In this document: positions 26,824 through 35,855 of the stretch, one piece after another
How the letters are laid out: each line of letters starts with the position of its first letter
Numbering within the stretch: the stretch's first letter is position 1
Assembly (NCBI GenBank): GCA_964525995.1
Contig: CAZGIM010000013.1
Span: 51,999 to 115,998 of the forward strand
Length of the DNA stretch: 64,000 nt
DNA from: CAIVAT01 sp964525995
GTDB lineage: Bacteria; Bacteroidota; Bacteroidia; Bacteroidales; FEN-979
Reading direction: 5' to 3'
Notes under the pieces: generated by a model
The model's database searches: none
Seen by the model: only the letters and a program-made list of their open reading frames with translations
What the model was told of the DNA's origin: nothing
Program-made: the position numbers and the translations under genes

Positions 26824-28579
26824 CACTGACCGTGTCGGGAGTCTTCCCGGTTTCCCTTGATTTCAGGACCAGGTTCATGGCTTCTTCCCGGATCAGATCC
26901 TCCAATGGAACCTTCTCTTTGGCCGACTTTTTTTCCAGAAAATCAAGGTACTGCCTGTCGCTGCGAATAAGTTTCAGGAAGTAGGCAAGGGTATCGGTTT
27001 TGGCCGGATCGGCACCGCTTTTTTTCACTGGAGGATTGAAGATCATCTCCTTATTCAGATCGATCATCCTGAAGATGAATGCTTTCCTCACCGTATCACT
27101 TCCCCTTAAAATATAAATGGTGTCGGAGGGCACGATCAGATCGAAAAGGCCCCCGTATAGATTTACGGGATCTTCAAAGTCGTCGCTCAATGCAATGTAC
27201 CAGGCATCGTTTCCGGGCGCCAAATTTCCATTTATCTTATTTATCCAGTGATATTTATGAATTCGTTCCAAGGAGCCTATGGCATACACGGGAAGATGTG
27301 TCCGGCGACCTAAGTAATATTCGAAGTTGGCAGCAGGAAACCATCTGAAGGTGATGAGCGGGGCATTTTTGTCCATCAGAAAATGATCCTCATCCCACTT
27401 CTTCAGGGGTTCAAACTTTTCGCCCAACTGATCCCATCCGTAAAGGTCGAGAGAAACATCGTCAATTTTCATCTTCCGCAAGGGAATCCAACCCCAGCGA
27501 ACCTGTCCGACCGCTAAAATCAAAACAGTCGACAGCAATATCAGGGCGACAGCAACCGGAAATGGAATCAATCGTTTCATGGATCCCTTCAGTGAAGGTT
27601 CCGAAAGCCAGGAGGCAGCTAATACCAAAAGTCCCAAGTATCCGGGACCCGTCCAATGCGGGAGAGTGCTTCGGAACAGCGAAAATGCGGTGAATACCAG
27701 GATGAGCGGTAAACTTGTCCACAACAGGATTTGTCGTGAAGATGCGCTGATGAAATGCCTCCGGCGCACTACTGCGAAAAGCGAAACAAGAATCAGGATT
27801 ACATTAACCGGATTGTTGTAAAAAAACTGTCCAGCGATTTCCGTGAGGAAATATTGGGGCTGTAATCCCGATTCGGTGATCCCGACGCGATTTTCATGGA
27901 AGGTAAAGCTGATGAAATCATTCTCCATATTCCAGAAAATGACTGGCAAAAAAAGCAGCGCCGATAAAAGCAGACAGCCCCAGGTTTCTTTTGCCAGCAA
28001 CCATTTCCGGTTATAAATGAGGAGGTACATCACCATACCGAAAAGAAGAAAAACAGAATGGTATTTCGACAGCAGGGCCAGTCCGGCCGTCGCGCCCGCT
28101 AAAAAGAGGAGGTTCCGGCTGCGTTGAGAGCGATCGGGATCGGGTAGCGACTTCAGAAAAAGGTAAAGGGTAAGAAGCCAGAAAAAAACTTGTGGTGTAT
28201 CGGGTAAAATAAAGATGCCGCTGAGGATGAACCCGTAAAATGAGGCAGTGTAAAGCAAGGCGGCATAAAGTCCGGTCAGGTGATTTTTTACGGTCAGCCC
28301 GATCAGAAACATCAGATACGTACTCAGGGTTCCCAGCACAACGGAACCGAGCCTTACAAAGAACTCGCCTTCGAAATTGAGGTTTAACGTAAAAGCGTCG
28401 ATCAGGAAGCCGACCATGGGAGGATGGTCGAAATGGCTCATGGCCGGGTATTTCGCGTAGGTCCAGTAATAAACCTCGTCGTTCCCCAACTCAATAAAGC
28501 CAGCAATAAAACCTCTGATCAGGGCCGAAACCGCGAGGAGTACAAAAAGAGTAACGTATATCTTTCGTTTGGATGGCAT
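26816..28579 (-). CDS. Glycosyltransferase family 39 (ArnT/PMT-like) membrane protein
   Basis: A 587-residue polytopic membrane protein. The first luminal loop carries the paired acidic motif typical of GT39/GT83 enzymes (ELGNDEVYYWTYAK and SHFDHPPMVGFLID). About ten hydrophobic helices fill residues 5-360. A soluble C-terminal region of about 220 residues follows (WFPAANFEYYLGRR; LRSDRQYLDFLEKK). Such enzymes transfer a sugar from a polyprenyl-phosphate donor to lipid or protein on the periplasmic side. The acceptor cannot be told from the sequence. The 101-bp gap upstream contains no perfect -7 box. Confidence 0.88.
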   Translation of the reverse strand: MPSKRKIYVTLFVLLAVSALIRGFIAGFIELGNDEVYYWTYAKYPAMSHFDHPPMVGFLIDAFTLNLNFEGEFFVRLGSVVLGTLSTYLMFLIGLTVKNHLTGLYAALLYTASFYGFILSGIFILPDTPQVFFWLLTLYLFLKSLPDPDRSQRSRNLLFLAGATAGLALLSKYHSVFLLFGMVMYLLIYNRKWLLAKETWGCLLLSALLFLPVIFWNMENDFISFTFHENRVGITESGLQPQYFLTEIAGQFFYNNPVNVILILVSLFAVVRRRHFISASSRQILLWTSLPLILVFTAFSLFRSTLPHWTGPGYLGLLVLAASWLSEPSLKGSMKRLIPFPVAVALILLSTVLILAVGQVRWGWIPLRKMKIDDVSLDLYGWDQLGEKFEPLKKWDEDHFLMDKNAPLITFRWFPAANFEYYLGRRTHLPVYAIGSLERIHKYHWINKINGNLAPGNDAWYIALSDDFEDPVNLYGGLFDLIVPSDTIYILRGSDTVRKAFIFRMIDLNKEMIFNPPVKKSGADPAKTDTLAYFLKLIRSDRQYLDFLEKKSAKEKVPLEDLIREEAMNLVLKSRETGKTPDTVSVK

Positions 28580-28680
28580 TGTGTTCTCAGAACAGATAAA
28601 GCAGGATCAAGTCATTACAAAGCAACTGCGAAATAACGAAAATTTGATGATTTTCAGTCTACCGAAAATCCCGGGCCTTT

Positions 28681-29943
28681 CTAAAAAAAGCTAAAGAGGA
28701 GTTTGATGTTTAAAAATACGACCAGGCTTCCGATGACCAGCAGGATAAAAGTAGTATGACCCTTATTGACATATTTCCCCATCACTTTTTTTGAAGAGGT
28801 CAGAAAAATCTGAAGGAAGATGGTGAAAGGCAACTGGATGCTCAGCACCATCTGCGAGATGATCAGTCCACGGTAAGGATCTGAAACCATAAAGATGATC
28901 AGCAGGGCGACGGTCAGCGAAAGAAGCACCCCCAGCCGCGAATGGTTGTCGCGGATATCGTAAGGTTCTCCGAAAAGCCCGGCAAAGATCGATCCGCCGG
29001 CCATTCCCGAAGTGATGGTGCTGGCGATACCGGCGCACAACAAGGCCACTGCAAAGATGGTTCCGGCATTGGAGCCGAGGAGGGGCTGCAGGATCTCCTT
29101 GGCCTGCTGAAGTGCCGTGACTTCGATCTGGTTGGAAAAAAATGCCGAGGCGGCCAAAAGGATCATGGCACTGTTGATGGCCCACCCGATCAGCATGGAA
29201 AAGAGCGTGTCGAAGAGCTCATAATCCATTTGGCGTTTAATCACCTTATCATCTTCCAGGTTCCATTGCCGGCTCTGGATCACCTCTGAGTGAAGGAACA
29301 GGTTGTGTGGCATAACGACAGCGCCCAGCACACTCATGACAACGATCATGGAACCCTCGGGCAGGGAGGGTTTTACCCACCCCACTCCTGCCCTGACCCA
29401 ATCGATATCGGTTAGTGACAATTCATAAAGGAACGATAGTCCGATAATGGAAACGAATGCGATGATAAACTTTTCGATCTTACGGTAGGAATTGGTAAAT
29501 ACCATGATGACCACGAAGAGGAAGGCGAGGAAGGCTCCGGCAGGGATCGGTATATCGAACAGCATGTTCAGGGCGATGGCAGCGCCTAAAATCTCGGCTA
29601 ATGAAGTGGAGACCGAGGCTCCCATGGCTGAAATCAGGATAGTTTTGGAAACCCAGCCGGGTGTGTGAAGCGTCGCCGCTTCCGAAAGACACAGCCCGGT
29701 GGCGATGCCGAGGTGGGCAACATTGTGCTGAAGGATGATGAGCATGATGGTCGAAAGAGTCACCATCCACAATAGATCGTAACCATAGTCCGATCCCGCG
29801 GCGATGTTTGAGGCCCAGTTACCCGGATCGATGAATCCCACGGTCACGAGCAACCCGGGTCCGATGTACTTTAGAATATCCCGTGCACCGAACCCGGGTT
29901 TGTGGTCATGGCGTTTTAAATCTTTTAAAAAATCAAAGATCAT
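28681..29943 (-). CDS. Nramp-family divalent metal (Mn2+/Fe2+) transporter
   Basis: A 420-residue, 11-helix transporter of the MntH/Nramp family, importing manganese or iron with protons across the inner membrane. The metal-binding motif DPGN is in TVGFIDPGNWASNIAAGS (helix 1) and the helix-6 motif is AVVMPHNLFLHSEV. Both unwound helices are intact. The frame begins at 30021 inside the aquaporin gene; ATG 29943 (MIFDFLKDLKRH) is chosen because it begins 13 nt after the aqpZ stop and matches the family start. Likely co-transcribed with the aquaporin. No MntR/Fur box could be identified by eye. Confidence 0.93.
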   Translation of the reverse strand: MIFDFLKDLKRHDHKPGFGARDILKYIGPGLLVTVGFIDPGNWASNIAAGSDYGYDLLWMVTLSTIMLIILQHNVAHLGIATGLCLSEAATLHTPGWVSKTILISAMGASVSTSLAEILGAAIALNMLFDIPIPAGAFLAFLFVVIMVFTNSYRKIEKFIIAFVSIIGLSFLYELSLTDIDWVRAGVGWVKPSLPEGSMIVVMSVLGAVVMPHNLFLHSEVIQSRQWNLEDDKVIKRQMDYELFDTLFSMLIGWAINSAMILLAASAFFSNQIEVTALQQAKEILQPLLGSNAGTIFAVALLCAGIASTITSGMAGGSIFAGLFGEPYDIRDNHSRLGVLLSLTVALLIIFMVSDPYRGLIISQMVLSIQLPFTIFLQIFLTSSKKVMGKYVNKGHTTFILLVIGSLVVFLNIKLLFSFF

Positions 29944-29956
29944 CCTTCCAGGAACG

Positions 29957-30652
29957 CTACTCTTTCTCGAAACCCCATTTCCAGGCGAAGGCAGCCAGGA
30001 TGGCGCCCACGATCGGGGCAACGATAAACAGCCAGAGCTGGACTAAAGCTTTTCCACCGGCAAAAATGGCAGGTCCCAGGCTGCGTGCGGGATTTACTGA
30101 TGTGCCAGTCACAGGGATTGTCACCAGATGGATCAGCATCAGCGTTACCCCGATGGCAAGGCCTGCCATTGCGCCATTACCATATTTGGAAGTCACTGCA
30201 AGAATCACGAACAGGAAGAGGAAGGTCATCACCATTTCGATGACAAAAGCGCTCAGGGTATCATAACCACCAAGATAACCCTCACCCCATCCATTGGACC
30301 CCAGCGCCCATTCACCCATCTGAAAATCGGGTCGCCCTACCAGGATCAAATAAAGTACTCCGGCCCCAAGAAGGGCGCCAATACACTGTGAAATAATGTA
30401 GCCGATCGCATCTTTGACCTCCATTTTCCCGGCCACTAAAACTCCGATGGTCACGGCAGGATTGATATGGCACCCCGAAATGCCTCCAATGGCATAAGCC
30501 ATGGCGACGACTGCAAACCCAAATGCAATCGCAATACCCAGCAATCCTACCCCGCTCGGACCAGTCTGACTGATTCCGGCAATGACGGCTGCTCCGCAGC
30601 CAAACAGCACCAGGCTGAAGGTGCCGATTAACTCAGCTAAATACTTTTTCAT
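29957..30652 (-). CDS. aqpZ: Aquaporin Z-like water channel (MIP family)
   Basis: A 231-residue six-helix channel with both hallmark NPA loops: GCHINPAVTIGVLV and GTSVNPARSLGPAIF. The arginine after the second NPA is the selectivity-filter residue and favours a water channel over a glycerol facilitator. The C-terminus is short and cytoplasmic. The longer frame starts at 30688; ATG 30652 (MKKYLAELIGTF) is the family start and follows a -7 box. It is the first gene of a probable two-gene unit with the Nramp transporter. Confidence 0.94.
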   Translation of the reverse strand: MKKYLAELIGTFSLVLFGCGAAVIAGISQTGPSGVGLLGIAIAFGFAVVAMAYAIGGISGCHINPAVTIGVLVAGKMEVKDAIGYIISQCIGALLGAGVLYLILVGRPDFQMGEWALGSNGWGEGYLGGYDTLSAFVIEMVMTFLFLFVILAVTSKYGNGAMAGLAIGVTLMLIHLVTIPVTGTSVNPARSLGPAIFAGGKALVQLWLFIVAPIVGAILAAFAWKWGFEKE

Positions 30653-30675
30653 GGTCTTGTTTTTATTGATTGTAT

Positions 30676-30683
30676 CAAAAATA
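30676..30683 (-). promoter_or_regulatory. TAnnTTTG -7 box for aqpZ
   Basis: The minus strand reads TATTTTTG, 24 nt ahead of ATG 30652; leader about 19 nt. It overlaps the longer open frame and so supports the shorter start. Confidence 0.5.
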
Positions 30684-30760
30684 ATCAAAAAAAAAGGAAG
30701 TCCCTAAAAATTTCATATATTTACATGTTCTAACGATAATCCACCAAAACAAACCTAACC

Positions 30761-31585
30761 ATGAAAAAGATCATTTTACTGTTTTCAGCCCTGATGCTTG
30801 CCGGAACCATCTTCGCACAGCAAAAGGCTTATCTCTCATTGGGTGTGGGAGCAGGTATCGGAACTGCACGCACCTACGACCTGTACGACTGGGGGGCTAA
30901 AGTCCATCCGGTCGGGCTTGGAACCGGCATGGATTTTAACCTAAGAGGCGGTTATTTCGTCGGACAGGCCATTGCCATTGAACTCGGTGTCGGATACCGG
31001 ATGGGGTTCAACACCAAAGTGGATCTTGAAGAGGGAATGTATCTCTATAAAAGCGTTGGCAGCACCGGTACTCTAAAATTCAAAAGCGATATGCTTTACC
31101 TGGTCCCGGCCGTAGTGATCTCACCCGACTTTGAATCCAAGACGAGACCCTATGCACGCCTGGGCGTGTTAATCGGAATTATGCCCTCCATGACGACTAA
31201 AATGGATATTACAACAACCAATGAACCCTATGATGCTTTTGCTGAGACCGCTAATACCGTCTCAACCATTAAATATTCGGGCGGCGTAGCTTTCGGAGGC
31301 AGTTTTGCATTAGGATGCGATTTTAATCTCAGCGACCTCCTGGCCATCTATGCCGAAATTTATTACGATGCCCTGAGTTACGCTCCTACCAAAGGTAAAT
31401 TTAAAAAGTGTGAACTCAACGGAGAGGATATGCTTCCCCGTATGACTACTTATGATAAAGAGGTTGAATTTGTCAAAGATCTTACCGATTTTGTACCCAA
31501 TGACAACGAGCCCGACCAACAGTTGAAAAACAGCTATCCCCTGAACAGTCTTGGACTGAATATCGGGTTAAAGATCAAATTATAG
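30761..31585 (+). CDS. Predicted outer membrane beta-barrel protein
   Basis: A 274-residue exported protein with a clear signal peptide (MKKIILLFSALMLAGTIFAQ) followed by alternating-residue strands: KAYLSLGVGAGIG, GGYFVGQAIAIELGVGYRM, YARLGVLIGIM, GGSFALGCDFNLSD, and C-terminal NSLGLNIGLKIKL. This fits a small barrel of the OmpX/porin-like family widespread in Bacteroidetes; no specific substrate can be assigned. It ends 24 bp before the RND permease stop and shares its terminator region. No perfect -7 box is seen upstream (nearest TATATTTA). Confidence 0.78.
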   Translation: MKKIILLFSALMLAGTIFAQQKAYLSLGVGAGIGTARTYDLYDWGAKVHPVGLGTGMDFNLRGGYFVGQAIAIELGVGYRMGFNTKVDLEEGMYLYKSVGSTGTLKFKSDMLYLVPAVVISPDFESKTRPYARLGVLIGIMPSMTTKMDITTTNEPYDAFAETANTVSTIKYSGGVAFGGSFALGCDFNLSDLLAIYAEIYYDALSYAPTKGKFKKCELNGEDMLPRMTTYDKEVEFVKDLTDFVPNDNEPDQQLKNSYPLNSLGLNIGLKIKL

Positions 31586-31609
31586 CTGATCCTGAAAGAA
31601 CCTTTGTTT

Positions 31610-34600
31610 TCAGCCTGCCACAACCGTGGCGGGCTTTTTTTTGCTGAACCGGTTTTTCAATTTATCGAAATAGAGATAGACGACCGGTACCACGATCAGG
31701 GTCAGGAAGAGGGAACTGGTAAGTCCGCCGATCAGCGCCCATGCCATACCATTTTTCCATTCCGAACCGGCCCCGGTGGCCAGTGCGATCGGTAACATCC
31801 CGAAGATCATCGAAAAGGTGGTCATAAGGATGGGGCGCATTCTGACCTTCCCGGCCAATATCAAGGCATCTGAAGTTGAATGCCCCTCCAATTTCAACTG
31901 GTTGGTGAAATCGACCAGTAGGATGGCATTTTTCCCGACCAATCCGACCAGCATGATCATTCCGAGGATCGAGAACACGGTCAGCGACTGCATGGTGAGG
32001 CCTAATGCCAGCAAAGCGCCGATGATGGCAAGAGGTATTGAGAAGATCACCACGAAAGGATACATATATGAATCGTAAAGGGCCACCATGATCAGATAAA
32101 CGAACAAAATGGAGGCGAGAAAGGCGATGCCCATACTTCCGAAAGCCTCGGTCTGGTACTTCATGTCGCCTTCCGCGATCACCGTTACCTCTTTCGGCAT
32201 GGGCATGGCATGCACCACCTTCAACACATCCTCACCCACCGAACCGACCGGCCGGCCGATGACCTGGCACTGTACCGTTACCGAAGGCACCCTGTCATAC
32301 CGCTGCAATACGTTGGTCCCGCTAGAGGGTCGGATAACGGCAAACTGGTTCAGCTGAATGCTTCTTCCCTGGTCATTGATAAAGGAGAGGCTGGCAATAT
32401 CGTTGATGCTATTTCGGTCGAACTGGTCAAGCAACACATTGATATTGTATTCGTTGTCGCCATCCCGGTATTTGGTATCGGTATTCCCGCTGAAAGCGTT
32501 CTGCAACGTCATCCCAACCACCGCAGTCGAAAGCCCGAGACTGGCCATTTTATCCTTGTCGATGCGGATATCAACCTCCGGATTCCCGGCTTCGACCGAC
32601 AGCTTCACTTCATAGGTTCCGGGAACCTTTTTCATTTCGGCCATAACCCGCTCCGACCAATAGGTCAAGGTATCGAGATTCGGACCGCTCAACACGATCT
32701 GGATGGGATCCATATCCGAAGTTCCCATCAGCGAGACAATAGTCGAGCGGACTTTGATGCCGGGAATCAGGTTCATCAGGTCCTTTTTCATTTTGATGGC
32801 AAACAATTCCGAGGTGATCTCTCGTTTTTCCTTGGCAACCATCTTGACATGCATCTCCGATTTATAAGCAGAATTTCCGGCTTCAAAAAAACTGGTAGAG
32901 CTTCCTACCGAGGTAAAGACGCTGACCACTTCCCGCTGTTTCATCAGATACTGTTCCGCTTTCAGGGTGACCTGGTTGGTTTGTTCGATGCTCGCATTCT
33001 TAGGCAGTTCCACCTGGATGATGACCTCACCCCGATCGCCCATGCTCACAAACTCGGAGCCGATAAATCCTCCGATTACCAGCGATAGGGAAGCAAAAAA
33101 GAGTACCGTGGTCCCGGCGATCACGATGAATTTATGACGCAGCGACCAGGCTACCACTTTCGAATAACCCTCAGTGAAAGAGGTCAACCATCTCTCAAAC
33201 CCAAAAATGATCCTGCCGGGTATGCTTCCTTCACTGAAACGCGTCTTCTTTGCCAATCGGGAAGCCAGTAATGGCGTTATGGTAAATGATACAAACAGAC
33301 TCAGAAGCGTAGAGAATACCACCACCAGCGAAAACTGTCGTAACAATCCCGACACCATACTGCTGATCAACGCAATGGGAAGAAACACGACCACATCGAC
33401 CAGGGTAATCGAAATGGCGGTGTAGTTGATTTCGTTTCGTCCGTCAAGTGCGGCTTTCCGGCGTTCCTTTCCCATTTCCATATGCCGGTAGATATTCTCC
33501 AGCACGACGATAGAATCATCCACAAGAATCCCGATTACCAGCGACATGGCAACCAGCGAGATGATATTCAGTGAAAAATTGAACAGGTACATCGCCGTAA
33601 AGGTGGAGATCAGCGAGGCAGGAATGGCCACCAGCACAATGAACGAATTCCGAATGCTGTGGAGAAAAACGAGCATGACCAGCGCCACGAGACAGATGGC
33701 AATTAAAAGGTCCTTCATGACGGCATTGGCCGAAGTCAGTGTAAAGTCGGAGGTATCATTGGCAACGGCCACCTGTACCTTTTGCGGCTGGTAAATCTCC
33801 TCAATCTTCTGAATGGTTGCCTTCACCCGTTTCGAAATCTCCACTTCATTGCCGTCGGGCTGTTTAAATATCAACAATCCCAGCGAGGTTTGCCCGTTGA
33901 ACCGGTTGATGCTGGTAGTCTCCTTCTTCGAATCACTCACTTCGGCAACATCCTCAAGCCTTACAGGACTGCCTCCTGCATCCGATTTAATGACCAGGTT
34001 TTTCAAATCTTCCAGGGCGATAAACTTCCCAGATAATCTGATGATCACTTCCTGGCTCTGATCCTTGATCTTACCCGTGGGAAATTCCATGTTTGCGGCC
34101 CGGATGGCCTGCGTGATCTGGAGAATGGAGATTCCCTGTGCCTTGATCTTGTTGTTGTCAACATTGATGCGTATTTCCCGCTCTTCCCCGCCGATAATGT
34201 CAACCTGCGAAATACCGTTGATCGTCGAAACCATCGGCTTAATCTTGTTTTTCACCAGGTCGTACAGCTCGGTCGAGGGAATATTTGCAGTCAGTCCTAA
34301 TCGCATGATAGGAATGTCATCCATGCTGAAGTTGCTGATAATGGGGCTTTTTGAATCTTCTGGCAGGAGGTATTTGATATTTGCGACTTTACGGGTAGCA
34401 TCCTCCGTTGCCTTATCCATATCGGCTGAATTCTTGAAAATAATAACCACAACCGAGGTTCCCTCCGCAGAGGTACTCTGGATGTTGTCGATATCCTCTA
34501 AAGAGGAGATGGCATCTTCGATCTTTTTCGTAACGGAGTTTTCGACCTCCGAGGGTGATGCGCCGGGATAAACAGTCACGACCACTAAAACGGGTTCCGA

Positions 34601-34720
34601 ATACTTCGGGAAAAGTTCGTAGTTCAGGGAAAAATAACTTACGATCCCTAAAAAAATAAGTACGGTAAAGATTACTACAATCAGCGTAGGCCTTTTAATG
34701 GCTATTTCGGTGAGCGTCAT
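31610..34720 (-). CDS. RND-family efflux transporter permease (HAE1/AcrB-like)
   Basis: A 1036-residue inner membrane pump that expels drugs or other compounds with proton import. It has the expected two-fold architecture: one helix at the N-terminus (LIVVIFTVLIFLGIVSYF), a large periplasmic pore domain, helices 2-6, helix 7, a second periplasmic domain, and helices 8-12. The proton-relay aspartates of helix 4 are present in IGILVDDSIVVLENIYRHME, and the N-terminal periplasmic start shows VYPGASPSEVE. It is the last gene of a TolC-MFP-RND unit, beginning 9 nt after the adaptor gene stop. A regulator is not encoded nearby. Confidence 0.95.
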   Translation of the reverse strand: MTLTEIAIKRPTLIVVIFTVLIFLGIVSYFSLNYELFPKYSEPVLVVVTVYPGASPSEVENSVTKKIEDAISSLEDIDNIQSTSAEGTSVVVIIFKNSADMDKATEDATRKVANIKYLLPEDSKSPIISNFSMDDIPIMRLGLTANIPSTELYDLVKNKIKPMVSTINGISQVDIIGGEEREIRINVDNNKIKAQGISILQITQAIRAANMEFPTGKIKDQSQEVIIRLSGKFIALEDLKNLVIKSDAGGSPVRLEDVAEVSDSKKETTSINRFNGQTSLGLLIFKQPDGNEVEISKRVKATIQKIEEIYQPQKVQVAVANDTSDFTLTSANAVMKDLLIAICLVALVMLVFLHSIRNSFIVLVAIPASLISTFTAMYLFNFSLNIISLVAMSLVIGILVDDSIVVLENIYRHMEMGKERRKAALDGRNEINYTAISITLVDVVVFLPIALISSMVSGLLRQFSLVVVFSTLLSLFVSFTITPLLASRLAKKTRFSEGSIPGRIIFGFERWLTSFTEGYSKVVAWSLRHKFIVIAGTTVLFFASLSLVIGGFIGSEFVSMGDRGEVIIQVELPKNASIEQTNQVTLKAEQYLMKQREVVSVFTSVGSSTSFFEAGNSAYKSEMHVKMVAKEKREITSELFAIKMKKDLMNLIPGIKVRSTIVSLMGTSDMDPIQIVLSGPNLDTLTYWSERVMAEMKKVPGTYEVKLSVEAGNPEVDIRIDKDKMASLGLSTAVVGMTLQNAFSGNTDTKYRDGDNEYNINVLLDQFDRNSINDIASLSFINDQGRSIQLNQFAVIRPSSGTNVLQRYDRVPSVTVQCQVIGRPVGSVGEDVLKVVHAMPMPKEVTVIAEGDMKYQTEAFGSMGIAFLASILFVYLIMVALYDSYMYPFVVIFSIPLAIIGALLALGLTMQSLTVFSILGMIMLVGLVGKNAILLVDFTNQLKLEGHSTSDALILAGKVRMRPILMTTFSMIFGMLPIALATGAGSEWKNGMAWALIGGLTSSLFLTLIVVPVVYLYFDKLKNRFSKKKPATVVAG
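31613..31642 (+). terminator. Intrinsic terminator of the barrel-protein gene
   Basis: A 9-bp stem (GCCTGCCAC / GTGGCGGGC, one wobble pair) with loop AACC is followed by eight T residues on the plus strand. It lies inside the last codons of the convergent RND permease gene. Confidence 0.85.
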
Positions 34721-34729
34721 GACAATGAG

Positions 34730-35791
34730 TTATTTTGAGTTGACAATTTTAATAGGACGCATGTGGTCCAGGTTGATCTGACCCGAAATCACCACCCGTT
34801 CGCCGGGAAGAAGACCGTCAAGAATCTGAACATCATGATCAGTGGCGGTTCCGACGGTTACAGGTTTCAGGATGGCATGATTGTTTTCGGCTACATAGAC
34901 TTTTGGCGTTTTGATGCTGCCCACGATCGCTTCGCGGGGAACCACCAGCGCTTCGAAGAGGGTTTCGGAATGAAACATTGCGGTACCAAACATTCCGGCC
35001 CTCAACGGATGTCCGGGATCATTGGTGATCTCGAGCTCAACGGGAAACCTTTTCACGTCGTCGGCTTTCACTCCTACCGAAACCACGACACCCTGGTACG
35101 ACACTCCGGAATACAGTGATGCAGTTACCTCAATCCGGTCGCCTTTACGTACCATCGCGGCCTCTGTTTCAGAAACATGGGCAATGAATTTTAAACGGCT
35201 AACATCGACGATATCAGCCACGGGAGCTCCAGGAACCAGCAACGATCCGGTCTCGATGTACCGCTTGACAACGGTACCTTTGATCGGAGCAACCAATGTG
35301 GCGTATTCAAGCTGCTTCCTGAGGGTGGTCAGATCGGTCTCAGCCTTTCTTAGTGCCAGCTTTGCATCTTCCACCTGCTGGCTTGAGATGGCATCGGCCT
35401 TCAACAACCCCTCATACTTCGCCAGATCGCTGCGGGCTTTGTTGTAAGCAGCCTCAGCAAGCAACAGCTGGCTCTTCACCAGCACATCGTCGAGCTTCGC
35501 CAGCACTTGTCCCGCTCCGACCACATCGCCGGTGTTGAACATTAAAGCAGTTACCTTCCCCTGCCCTTCCGACATCAGCGTCAGCTCATGGATGGCCGAG
35601 AAGGTTCCGTTGACCTCGAAATTTCCATGAAGAGTCTTCTTCCCGATGGTGGTCACAAACACCGGAATACTGTCGAGGTTGCCCTCAAGCTTTGACTTCT
35701 CTTCTATTTTTTTCTTATTCAGAATTAAGGTCAGACTGCATGCCCCAACCAGGAATACGATGATCAGGGTGATGGTTATGATGCGTTTCAT
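34730..35791 (-). CDS. Efflux RND transporter periplasmic adaptor (membrane fusion protein)
   Basis: A 353-residue adaptor linking the RND pump to its outer membrane channel. An N-terminal membrane anchor (IITITLIIVFLVGACSLTLIL) is followed by the split biotinyl-lipoyl domain (GQGKVTALMFNTGDVVGAG and LVAPIKGTVVKRYIETGSLL). Between them is an alpha-helical hairpin (about 105-160). A beta-barrel and membrane-proximal domain complete the protein (GVKADDVKRFPVELEI, LVVPREAIVG). A cysteine (VGACSL) sits inside the hydrophobic segment, so lipid modification is possible. Downstream of the TolC-like gene and 9 nt before the RND gene on the same strand. Confidence 0.93.
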   Translation of the reverse strand: MKRIITITLIIVFLVGACSLTLILNKKKIEEKSKLEGNLDSIPVFVTTIGKKTLHGNFEVNGTFSAIHELTLMSEGQGKVTALMFNTGDVVGAGQVLAKLDDVLVKSQLLLAEAAYNKARSDLAKYEGLLKADAISSQQVEDAKLALRKAETDLTTLRKQLEYATLVAPIKGTVVKRYIETGSLLVPGAPVADIVDVSRLKFIAHVSETEAAMVRKGDRIEVTASLYSGVSYQGVVVSVGVKADDVKRFPVELEITNDPGHPLRAGMFGTAMFHSETLFEALVVPREAIVGSIKTPKVYVAENNHAILKPVTVGTATDHDVQILDGLLPGERVVISGQINLDHMRPIKIVNSK

Positions 35792-35799
35792 AATATAAT

Positions 35800-35839
35800 G
35801 AGTGATTGAGTGATTGAGTGAATGATTGATTGAATGATT
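35800..35839. repeat. 8-bp tandem repeat in the efflux operon
   Basis: Five consecutive octamers: GAGTGATT, GAGTGATT, GAGTGAAT, GATTGATT, GAATGATT. They fill most of the 64-bp gap between the TolC-like gene and the adaptor gene. The reverse complement (AATCACTC/AATCATTC type) is the same octamer family found inside the giant repeat protein at 61671-61717. Confidence 0.9.
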
Positions 35840-35855
35840 TTTTATTCGCTATTCC

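Noticed and set aside
28649..28670. GATTTTC/GAAAATC hairpin after the Nramp gene
   Set aside because: AT-rich 7-bp stem with an 8-nt loop and no following T run on the minus strand; too weak to call.
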